A DNA stretch of 64,000 bases. Source: Mesodorylaimus sp. YZB2_4 (Eukaryota; Nematoda; Enoplea; Dorylaimida; Dorylaimidae). Below, piece by piece: positions 1 through 10,804 of the stretch. The translations under genes and the position numbers were made by a program. Numbering within the stretch: the first letter of the stretch is position 1; the number at the start of each line of letters is the position of its first letter. The notes below the pieces were generated by a model, which was not told the DNA's origin, ran no database searches, and saw only the letters and a list, made by a program, of their open reading frames with translations. The stretch covers positions 372,001 through 436,000 of the forward strand of contig JASANH010000735.1 of the NCBI GenBank assembly GCA_030248295.1, written 5' to 3'.

Positions 1-3000
1 ACTAAGTGGCCTAGCTAAGTGGACAAATCATAAATGCCAACTACGTGCAATCCTCAACAAGAATATGGAGCCCCCCAAGCCCACCCCAATGTATGGCATG
101 CAATCGATGAAAATAGGCACCTACTTGCAATTGATGATGCTCCTCCTCCGAACACGATTTCTTCGGTATCGGATCGGGACGATCGAGAGTTCGAACGGCA
201 TCTTGAGAAATTGCATCGATTGCATTGAAAATTCCTTCCACCACGTGCGGAAACTGAAAACCAAACTTTTACTACATTTTTCATTTCATTACCTTTCTTT
301 TATTCACCCTTTTTAGCCTATCCTTCACCGTCGCCACCATTCTCGACGTGTTTCGTTCCACTTTCGAATTCACTAATATCACTTTCAGATCGGGAAGACT
401 AAAATAAAAAAAAAGCGGGAAATTCAAATACCAAAAATGGCTGGAATCATGCAATTTCTCACTTCAGGGCTCCATCTTACTCGTGTCCTTCCCCTAGCAT
501 AAAGAACTGACTTTCCTAGCATTTCCATTCAAAAATTTCAACTTTTCGACAATTATTTTTCACTGCCTCAGCATTACTTTTGCAATCCATCGTCCTACCA
601 ACTAAAGGACGGCCCACCGATTTCAAATTCCCGCCAATTTCGGTCAAACTTCCAACTGTAAAACGATACGGTGTTGTTTTGCAACGCAGGGCGCGAATTT
701 GCAATTATTTTGAATTTACCGCCCATCAAGTTCGAAATCGCGCTGTCTGCTACAATGCGGCAAAGAAAAGTTTGGCGCGAATTTTGAAAAAAATCGCTAC
801 CCGCTTCATGGTGTACGATCAGCTCAGATTGAGTTTTCCTTGGCTTGGTTCAAAAAATTTAGAATTCCTTCTAAATGATTGTATTCTAGTTGGATATTTA
901 CGTACAGTACATTTTCTTTGCCGAATTTTAGCAGACACCGCGAATTCGAACCTGATCGGCGGTAAATTCGAAATAATCGCTAATTAACCATGTACGGCTG
1001 TTTTTATGCATTTTATACGGCAGTATCGACTTGCAGTAGGAAATTTGACCAGAATTGACTTTAATTTAAAACTTGTGCGCCGTCATTCAGTTATCAGAAC
1101 GATTAATTTCAACTAATTCGCTGATTCTCACCACATTCGACAGGTTCTCACTCAAAAAGGCGGGCGATTCAAAATTTGAATACACCAAAAAAAGAATCAC
1201 TCAGTTTTCCTTGATTTCCAGCCACGAACCCCCGCTTCTCGCACTCCCCTCGCATCACTTACTTTCTGAGGTGCTGAATTCGACTTCCGGGTTTAAAACA
1301 CGCCACGCCGCCTAAAAAAAAGGAAAAACCCATAATTTTGCGCGCTTTTCAAATTATTCTCTTAAAAACAACAAAAACTATCCCTTCCCTTCCTACTCTC
1401 GTTTGTGCACTATAAACTTACTAATCAAGTCAAATCCAGTTAATACAACTAATTTCCAAGAAATACTCATTTTAGTCAAAAGTTATTCCAATTTCGTTCC
1501 ACTAATTCGAACATGCACTCCTAAACATGCTGTGCATAACAATAAAACCTTTCCTACGCAAGTACCATGGGAGCACACGTGGGCGTCAAGTTCAAAACTT
1601 TGATACTGCCCGTCCAGTCGGCCTGTAAACGAGGAAAATGCACTGCCTAAATACAAATCTTATATTCAATCATTAACATTTCACCAAAACCACAAAAAAG
1701 TCTTCAAGCACTCTAAAACCAAAAAAACCCACATTTTCTAAACCAGTACCACTATTCGAGCTCTTTTATTTTAAAAAACCATTCTAGAACCCCCAAAAAC
1801 GATTCACACAGCATAAATGCACCTAAACTCGTCAAATTATGTCCATCGAATCAAAACTATTTTCGTATCCTATCGCCCACGTGTGCTAATTCTCAGTAAA
1901 TTAAAATCTCGCATGCATAAAAAACCAAACGAAACTCACGAAAAAACTTATCTTACCATACGTGCAAACAGCCGCGTCCAAACCAGATGCACGGCCGTGA
2001 ATAATCGACTCGGCGGAAGCTGCCCATTTTCGAATCACGTCCAAATACGGTTCCGACCACGTCAAACAACCATCTTGCCCAGCCTGAAATTTATTTTTTC
2101 AAAAAACATTCAAATTTTACTTATTTTCAACTTAAAATCAACATTTAATTAACTTACCGGAATATCGGGCCTGGGAATAAGACCGGCTGATTGCAAGAGG
2201 GATGCAGCGATGCATACGCAATAAGCACCAGAGGAACCCAGGCCCACGCACGACGGCAATTTAAAACGTACGGTTACTTTGACGGCCAATAAATCCCTAA
2301 AATAAATTACTAATAAACCCACACATCCAATTACCCAGTCAACATCCCCTCATTTCCTTCCTATTCCCACCAGATTTACGTAGCATCTTTAAACATTTTC
2401 AGATAATTTTCAAATTTGAAATTCCCGCTTACTGTAGACTGCTTATAACAATATATCCAGCATTTAGATGCGCACGCGATATCATGCAAATGTTTTCTGC
2501 CATCATAAAAATCACTCACATCTAAATTTATCGACCATACAAACATTGGGAAAAAATTTTAAAAAAAACACACGTTCCCGATGATCTCAATTCTTAATTC
2601 AAATCGATAGAACCGATCCGATGTTAAATTGTCATAAGCAGTCGAGCTACCGTAATGGCGGGAATTCAAATTTCAGACTGTCAGCAAGATTTGAATTTGA
2701 AATTCCCGCTTACTGGAGGCTGCTTATGACAATACATCAAGGATCAAGTAGTGCATGCGCTCACTCACATAGTTTACATGAACTCCCGCCGCTAAGGTAG
2801 ATTGACTGCTTTTCACATTTTGACACTCATGCGTTCGTTTTAGCGATCGAAACTAAAAATCAGGCCAGCCAAAATTTGCATTTGATCGTGTACAGATCTT
2901 TTCGATTCCTAAAGTATTGTGCTGAGCAGGAATTTCAAATTCGAAGCGTCTCGCGTACACTGAAAACGTCAATCCTTTTTACTAGACTTTCAAAAATCGA

Positions 3001-6000
3001 TCTTTTCAGCGTTAGCACGAAATTTTAATTCCCGCGATTACGATGGCTTGACTGGTTTTAACAATTTGATACTTCGTAGAACAGATCTGTTCTTAAAAAT
3101 TGATAAATGAAGTCATGTGTTAGATTTTCAGCTTTTCCTCCCCATTTCGAATCGATAAATTCTTTATGTCTGCGAAACTACAAGCGCTTTGTTTGAAGTA
3201 TGCCGTTTTGTCATAAGCAGCCTAGAGTAAACGGGAATTTCAAATTCGAACATATTGGCGCGCTTATGACATTTTGATACTAGGTGAGACGATCTGTTTT
3301 CAAATTAGCAGTCAAGATCAATCACCGAGTCTATTTCTAACACAGCACAGCTAGGATCGCACAGATCTACACGATCCTAGCTGTACTGTCATAAGCAGCC
3401 CAAAGTGTGCGGCAATTTCAAACTCGAAGTTTTTAGCGTTCACGTCTTCTAATCGTCAGCGAAAGAATTTGAATTCCGGCGATTACGGTGGCTCGACTGC
3501 TTATGACATTTTGACACAGGATCGCGCGCACATCTTTTCAATCTTTGATATGTCATACGCAGCAAAGCGGGAATTTCAAATTCGCGCTCGATTTCATTCC
3601 CATTGGCTTCGGTGATGCGGTAAAACAGAAACCCAAATAACTATGCGCACTTTCTAAATCTGAAGCACTATTACGCGATCAATGGCCAGAAAAAGAAACC
3701 CGAAACATTACAAACATATTATCGTGTAGGTACATACTCTAACTCTCCCAAAACTCTTATGACAAAATGCGCGAATTTTAAATTTTAATTGAGAGTAACA
3801 TCCGAGAAATAGCCTCCGGCTGGAGTCTAGCACTGTTTGAGCTTTTGAAAAAGAAGTTGGTGCCCCAGGAAGAGAAAAATGCAAGTTTTTTTGTATTTAT
3901 TGCACTAAAACTTTTCACGATCAGCTCGATTCCCAGTCTAAATGCTAGATCTGGTCAAAAACTGGTCAATATTTCCCTCAGTGGCCGCTCAGTCACCCCT
4001 GTTTCGGATGCTGTAAGTGTACCCACTATGCTTTTTTCTATTAGCACTTATAAAAATTCTTTCATAAATTTTCAAATAATAAATGATCACAAAAAATGCA
4101 AATACCTACCCGCTACGCCCTCCTATATTTCCACCTTTTCATCCTCACACTCGTGGAAAACCTTAAAATTTCAAATTTCCGTCATTTTTAGTCCTGTATT
4201 TTTTGAATTGCAACACGACGTGCATTCGGCCTTTAATGGCATCCGCATCACGAACACTGATCCGAGGGAAAAATGATCTACTCAGAAGAAAAAGGATCTG
4301 TCCACGTCTAGTCGAGCATAAATTTCCTGGCCAGTTTTGATTGACATAGGATACGGGATATTTAGTACGCCTGTCAACCAATTCGCCGACACGGCCCGAA
4401 ATACGATAGCCGGCCTTTGACGTAATTTCATCAAAACACGCGCCACTTTCTGCGTCAATCAAGAACTAAATCGATTCCACCTACTTTACTGACCTTTTCG
4501 AAAAAACATTTTTCTCAACAATTCTTCACGCAAAATACGATCGTCATCTTGCAAACGCGTAAAATTCAAAAAAACGACGCGAAGAATTCCACTTCTACTC
4601 GACATCATCAAGAAAAGCCCTATTTCCCTCCAATTTCATTAAATAACCAATCAATCCTCGTCCGTTTCAAAACACAACTCGAGTAAAAAAAGTCCCGTTG
4701 CCAAGGACAATGCTCACGATATGATACGCTCCCCATCCTGATCAGCCTCCTGATTGATGCTCCCCTGCCGCCTCAGCACAACGAACCTCGTCTTCATCGA
4801 GCCACACCTGACACGACGGCCAGTCGGACCCCAGCTGCGCCCATGCTGGCTTACTGTAGCCGAACACTGATCACAAATCACAAACGACCTGCGCCCACGC
4901 TACTTCGACTTCCCCTAGTCCTGGGGGTCAGCCCAAAACTCTGGCGAGGCTACAAGCACGCCTTATACAATCGCCACTTCAAAATTTGATAATTTCCACG
5001 ACCACGACTTCGATTCTAAACAGTCCATTCGATAGACTTGCGAGATTCACAACCTTGCACATTCTGCCCGCCCAGCCAAGGCCCATGTGGAGACCCAAGT
5101 CACCGGACTCTACCTGCGCCTGAAACATCATCAAGGCAGCCAGCGGGGTGATCGATCTTCCCGCCAGTAATGCACATCCTGTTCTGACCCGCCTGCTCGC
5201 AAAAAATATCTCATTAAATACAAGAAAAATAAACCATTTCCCACACATTCTTCGAAATTACAAAACAAAACAAACAGCGAATCGTAAATTTCCTATTACA
5301 AAAGTCTACTTTCCGTCCTTTTGCTGCCAGAATCATAATTTCGCCAACTAAACTTCTCTCCCCCCCCCCCCCAAATATACACCTGACACGGCGGGGGTCG
5401 AAACCGGGCCAGAGGCAAGACAGAAACCGGAAAAATGTACCCACTGCAACAAGAATCGCAGGAATTCCACAGAAGAAAGGCCTTAAATCTAAATTTACAG
5501 TGATTTTTCAGCTTTTATCAAGCAAGCAGGGCGCATATCTTCACAAGGAGCAGAAAACGATCTAGGTTTTCCAGACAAAAATTTGACTTTTCTCCACGAT
5601 TATTTAATCAACTTTGATCAATTCACTGATTTCCAGCACTGATTAATTAATTTTATGTGTCTCCCTCCCGTCAAGTGCATGTATTTGCTTGTGTAGGGAG
5701 TAAACGATGATGATGAGCATGATTAAGAGACACACAGAAAAGGTGGGTGATTCGAAATTTGAAACCTTCACTTGCAGTCTCAGTTTTCACTGATTTTAAC
5801 TCTAAAATTCCCGTTTTTCCTGGATTCCCCAGGCACTTCTTCGATTCCCTGACTTTTTCCGGTTCACCAGCCTTGTATAACCCTGCTTCAACATTCCCCC
5901 GAGGCCAAACCACTCACTTTTTCCTCTGAGCGACGCCCAATAATAAATACCAAAAGGCCAATATCGCCAAATGTTGCACGCCGCACTGTTCTTCGCACGA

Positions 6001-8540
6001 ACCGCTCAACTTCCTCGCAATCGGCACCACGGTTTCCAATGACGGCGGCGTACCATCATCTGCACCGGTTTCTAAAAAAAGAATACTGCAAACATTAGAA
6101 AACCAAAATTCCCAAAACAATCCATCTTCCTTACCCCCGAGCTTATCGGACGCCTTTATTAAATCCTTGAGCATCCATGTCTTCTCCACACCGAGATCAG
6201 GAAGCGACAAATAAATTCGACCGTCTTGAGACGTAAAAAGACTAACGTATGTCCTGAGGTCGATGCTACCAGCAACTGCCGTCTGAAACACAAACACAAC
6301 AAATCAGATGCCCGCCCTCCCTCAAATACTCTCACGTCCATATATTTTATAAAGATTTTTACCCAGGCGGGAGTCGAACCCTCGCCAGCACACATTGAAA
6401 AAGAAGCGCCTTAACCCGCTAGGCCACGACCCTCTCGTCTCCCCATTTCCCTCAAATAAGCCCCCCCCGGGAATACGCTGTCATGACATACTTTTCAATA
6501 GCCAAGCACTTGACGACTAAGGAACACAGCTGACAATCATTTTCTACCCAGGCGGGAGTCGAACCCTCTACTGCTCAGCATGAAAGGCAGACGCCTTAAC
6601 CACTAGGCCACGACCCTCTCGCCCGCCCCGTTTCCCTCGAATAAGTACCCCCTGAGAGTACCCTCATCTCATACTTTATCCAAATATTCGACAATTATTT
6701 TCTACCCAGGTGGGAGTCGAACCCTCTCACAATCAGATGCCCCCCCCCCGAATACTCTCACCCATCATCTACCCATACCTGACACAAAACAAGGCCCGCA
6801 TTTGTTCATTCTCCTTCAAACACCATTCGGACTTGTTCATTTCATTTTCAAGACATAAATCAATGTTTGCATCTTATTTTAGCCCCCTCCTCGTCACGTA
6901 CACAATGAAAACGAATCGCCCCCAAACCCGACAACGTCTTCCGAGAATTATCGAACCTCACTTTTTTTTCTTGCCAAACCACGTCCAGCCATCCTCGGCT
7001 AAGATGTAGCAGAGGAACAAGCAACGTCGAAACCCTCGGGGATCAATGCCGATTAGTGAGCCGCCCCAACTTCCAATTCTCCCCCTCCTTCCAGCACTTC
7101 CGACAAAACCGACGCCTCCGAACAAGTCACATCCCATTCAAGCAATACACACCCCCAAATCGTACAAGTTTGAAAATATCTTATTCCTAATCCCTCCCCC
7201 CAGTGCCGTTCTACGTTAGAAGCTCCAACCTAAAACTGGCCTACCAGCTTAGCACTTTACTCAACCCGTATCCTAGGCATCAATTCCGCTTCTTTGCTTA
7301 AACACTTCTAAAACGAGTCCCAACTTCTTTTTAGGAAATCGAGCCGCTTAAGAGAAACGTGGCGAATCCGCCCTTGAGGAGGGAGGAACTCGCCCCTCCT
7401 AATCGATATTTAACCAACGTCGTCTTACACGCCCCTTCCGCCTTCCTAAACCAAAACGGACAACCGCACGAGACACAATGAGGCACGAATAGAAAAACGG
7501 AAATACTCTCACACCAGCCTACTATCAAATAGGTCAATAAATTTCCTACGAGTCCCCCAACCTTCACCTCAAACCATACAAGACCCCCCAGTTTACAATT
7601 TTCCAGAAAATTACCGCATAGCTCGTTAAGCCCATTCCCAAAGCACATACGAAAATTATTCTAATGAACAATTGCAACAAAAGCTTTCCTGTCCCCGAAG
7701 AAAAAAAAGAGCAAATGGCAAAAATTAAATAAACCATATTGTCATTGGAATTCGAAACAAAAACCTCAAATCCCCATCTCGCACATAATTATCGTCCCTG
7801 GAAGACCTAGCCTTTTTGGGCCATCCAGTCACCCACTTCAGAAAAGACCTATTCTTTAAAAGAGCATCCATTCGTCCCCAGACCGAACTATTTTTTTGGG
7901 GGCCTATGTCCACTGAAGAAAAGACCTACCCTTTTAAGGGGGGGGACCTCCCCTTGGGGGGAGGTCCGTATGTCCCCTGTAGAAAAGACCTAGCCTCTAA
8001 AAGGGCATCCATTCGTCTCCAGAAAACCTACCCTTTTTGTGGGTCCGCATGTCCACTGTATACCCTTTCGGAGGGGGCGTATGACCACTGTACAAGACCT
8101 ACCCTTTTTGGGGGACGTCTGTCCACTGCATACCCTTTTGGAGGGGGCATCCATTCGTCGCTAGACCTACCCTTCTTTGTGGGTATGTACTGTAGAAAAG
8201 CCTTTTAGAGGGTCCGTATGCCCACTCTATAAAATACCAACCCTTTTGGAGGGGGGGGGGCGTCTATTCATCTCCAGGAGACCTATCCTTTTTTTTGAGG
8301 GGGTCCGTATGTCCACTGAAGAAAAACCAACCCCTTTGGGTAAATATCTACTGTAAAAAGCCCTAGCCTTTTAGAGAGGGGGTCCGTACGCCCACTCTAA
8401 AAGACCTCGCCTTTTTTGCGGGAGCATCCATTAATCCACTGTAATTCTAAGCTTACTCTTCCATAAACGACGGCGTGCTCTCCGAAAAGGATAATCTTTC
8501 CAGGTGCAGATATAAAAATTCCGCCACTCGCATCAGCCAT
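1..8540 (-). CDS. MVK: Mevalonate kinase, split gene, 3' end outside window
   Basis: It phosphorylates mevalonate to 5-phosphomevalonate in cytosolic or peroxisomal isoprenoid synthesis. Exons read on the minus strand: 8540-8457 (start ATG; residues 1-28 with the GHMP N-terminal motif APGKIILFGEHAVVYG), 6282-6135, 6071-5918, 2296-2158 (ATP-binding loop GLGSSGAY), 2083-1957 (IHGRASGLDAAV), a probable exon starting at 1622 whose 3' boundary is unclear, 398-308 (SKVERNTSRMV) and 253-125 (NAIDAIS). Phases agree at every junction except around the 1622 exon. Order and spacing match animal mevalonate kinases; the C-terminal glycine-rich part lies beyond base 1. Introns 1 (2.2 kb) and 3 (3.6 kb) are far larger than most introns here and are packed with repeats. 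The usual PPGAG before GLGSS reads PSCV, a mild divergence. Family assignment is confident; exon 6 is not. Confidence 0.93.
2400..3620. repeat. Array of short foldback elements in MVK intron 3
   Basis: The motif TCATAAGCAG, followed after 10-20 bases by CGGGAATTTCAAATTCGAA or a close variant, occurs alternately in both orientations. Two clear units pair a left arm with its inverted right arm: about 2627-2735 and 3388-3523. Other single arms are seen near 2413, 2770, 3027, 3208, 3260 and 3552. The arms look like terminal inverted repeats of non-autonomous DNA elements (MITE-like) inserted side by side. No coding sequence is visible in them. Confidence 0.75.
4163..4462 (-). other. Possible unassigned exon inside MVK intron 3
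   Basis: A 99-codon open stretch on the minus strand contains a segment with protein-like composition, including AGYRISGRVGELVDRR and YPVSYVNQNWPG. It lies in an intron of mevalonate kinase on the same strand, but it does not fit between the neighbouring MVK exons, which already join in phase and match the family without it. It could be an exon of a nested gene, a relic, or chance. I do not recognise the family. Confidence 0.3.
6355..6740 (-). mobile_element. Three tandem tRNA-derived SINE copies (family A) in MVK intron 1
   Basis: Three copies sit head to tail: about 6355-6440, 6479-6620 (the most complete) and 6660-6740 (truncated). On the minus strand each reads as a tRNA-like head with the B-box-like GGGTTCGACTCCC. 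The full copy also has the A-box side TGGCCTAGTGGTTAAGGCG and the tail elements typical of this family (GATTGTC, GCTTGGCTAT, TGACATGAC). Their orientation is the same as the host gene. Confidence 0.85.
7850..8440. repeat. Degenerate G/T-rich minisatellite in MVK intron 1
   Basis: A unit of roughly 45-65 bases, built from GTCCACTGTAGAAAAGACCTA, CCCTTTTTGGGGG and GTCCGTATG, is repeated about ten times with variable length and many substitutions. Homopolymer G runs of up to ten bases occur. Open reading frames across it are by-products of the repeat and are not taken as genes. It begins immediately downstream of MVK exon 1. Confidence 0.8.
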
Positions 8541-10804
8541 AATTATTTAAGATACTAGAACGTGTTTTTTTTCCTTCACCAGACGTCGGCCAATAATTCT
8601 TTGCGAGGAAAAGCCTCCTTAGCACGGCCCTTCGTCACTCGGTTTTCTCTTGGAACGGCGAATAAAAAGAAGCCCCCGATAGCGCAATCCAATGTCGGCC
8701 TTGAGCGGGGCGTCGGTGCAATAATGGATAGATAGAAAACGAGCCACAATCCGAGTCGAGACGAGTTAATTAAAGTCGTCGATGATGCGTACTCCAAGCT
8801 GCATCTATTCCACTGCTACCTTCTCCTCCCCGTATCTCGTACACAATAGTCCACCGTCTTCCTCTACTACCTGAAACGAGCACAAAAAATTTCCCGTTAC
8901 ACATTGACGAGAAAGCATACTTGACTAGCTCCAACAAAAACCGGAAGCGGAGGCGCTACATAGCGTGACAAGAGGAGAATCGAGTTTTCGAATGACACGC
9001 CCCGCAACTTAGCACACCCCCCTCCCAGTCCCCTACTCCATAACTTTCTCAGCACAGAGAAAAAATGAAGCGAATTCACGCCCCAGGTAAGGCAATAATT
9101 CTAAAAAGGCGCAGGCGGTCAATCGCTTTCGCATAGACATTTTTGGTGTCTCTAAACGGACGGGATCGATCAAACTGGTCTCCAAGAGTGACGAGCAACG
9201 TTCCGCGTCCTTCGCTCCAACCCAAGCGCCTAGATGAATCCGATAAATACTAGCCTAGCCTAGCCGAGCCCAGACCGGACTTCTTTGCCGTCGGCAAACG
9301 AGTAGCCGGGTTATTTCCCGTGCTAGCTGCACCGAAAAGCCCGTTAGCTAAGGTAGTCAAAGAATAAACCAGCACACACCAAAAAACCTTTTCACTTGCT
9401 AACCAAAACGTCAATGATGCGTCCAATAGGTTGAGTGCTATTGCGAACCAGGCCAGCTAACGAGGCAGCGTCGCCGGAGGCGCAAGTAAAGAAGACGGTG
9501 GTGCATGGAACCAAAGTCCTTTTTATCGACGGATCGCTTTAGCTCGCTCGATGACGGTGGATATTTAACAAGCTGCCCTGTCTAGTCTTCGAATGTTTCC
9601 CGAATCACCTCGTACGCACAGCCCACGCTATAGCTGCAATGCTTAACGGAGAAAAACCGTCGCCTAGCTTGGCTTTTACGATACTACTTGTCACCCTCGA
9701 GAACAAAATCGATGCGCCGTCCTTTTTTAAAACTCGAGAACTCGCATCGGCCGTCGTCGTTCGTAGTGGAAGGTGGAAAAGGAGACAAACGGCGAGCATT
9801 GCCATCTCGAAAACGACGACAGCGCAACGTAGATGGGAATTGGGGAGAGCAACGGCGATGGCTAATAACGCGGCGGCTTCACTAAGCAGAAATGTTTTCG
9901 ACTATGCCCCCCCCCCCACTCGATGGTGACAACCGAGACCTCGCTAAGCGAAACGCAACACTTGCTTCCGAACGACGCCTTCCTCTCAACTCCTCCTTCA
10001 ATCCACTACATTTCACCATTTTCCGCATCCACTTCCGCTTCGACCAAGTCCCATCGCGTTTTAAATCCTGAATCACGTCAGCCAGCCAACCTAATACCAC
10101 TCATTTCCTAGCGACTAAAAAATTTACTCTTGGTTTATTGAACAAAGAACTTGTTTGCATTCAACCGAACCTTCAATGCAAGACCTACGCCCTATTTACT
10201 TTGGATACAAGTACCAACCTTCGCCTCCCCCAATTCATTCTACGCCCGACTTAAGTGCAGGCAAAATATGAAACCAAACGGATGCTAGGTTCTCGACTCC
10301 ACTTTGCTCTCCCTTTTGAAAATGACGCAAAATTGAGCAGCCAACTTGCGAAAACACGGGACGAATAAACCGTATCTAATCTCAGCCAGACGCTTACCGT
10401 GATCAGGGGACCATCCAGCAGAGACGAAAAATTATGCCCACTGCAATGCAAACTTTTCGTTATCGATCGCAACGCTGTCAGGACGCGTTCGATCGAAAAC
10501 CTGAAACGATCGCGTCAGAATAGAAAGGAATAAATGCAACCTGAAATTTCAAACTTACCAAAGTAACGAAGCAGATGCAATGCAGCCAACAGTAAACGAT
10601 GAAACCTATTCAAATAAAAACTTTGCTCAGGTAACGAACGGAAACGAGCAGGCGCAAAGGAAACGAAAACGACAATGAGACTGCGCACACATTACATCAT
10701 TTATGTCATAGGCAGTCGGTTGTCTGCTAGAAGCGCCAATGGTGCTGTCTGGAAAAGAAACAAAATTTCGAGACAAAATTTTCTAGACAACTTTCTTGAA
10801 ATAA
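8541..10804. other. Intergenic region between divergent MVK and TYW1
   Basis: This 2.3 kb stretch separates the MVK start (minus) from the TYW1 start (plus) and should hold both promoters. Several open frames of 60-96 codons overlap on both strands, none with recognisable protein character. Two GTAG-rich segments near 8870 and 10500 could be non-coding 5' exons of MVK, but this is not secure. A short CCTAG repeat is seen at about 9250-9270. Confidence 0.5.

Noticed and set aside
2400-3620. CRISPR-like spaced repeats
   Set aside because: The repeats alternate in orientation, have no uniform spacer length and sit in a eukaryotic intron; they are inverted-repeat elements.
7816-8208. 130-codon plus-strand open frame
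   Set aside because: It runs through the degenerate minisatellite in MVK intron 1; its composition follows the repeat unit.
9249-9270. CCTAG repeat resembling telomeric sequence
   Set aside because: Only about four imperfect five-base units; the nematode telomere unit is six bases (TTAGGC), so this is not an interstitial telomere.
9605-9929. Overlapping open frames on both strands upstream of TYW1
   Set aside because: Neither strand shows splice signals, a family match or convincing codon character.
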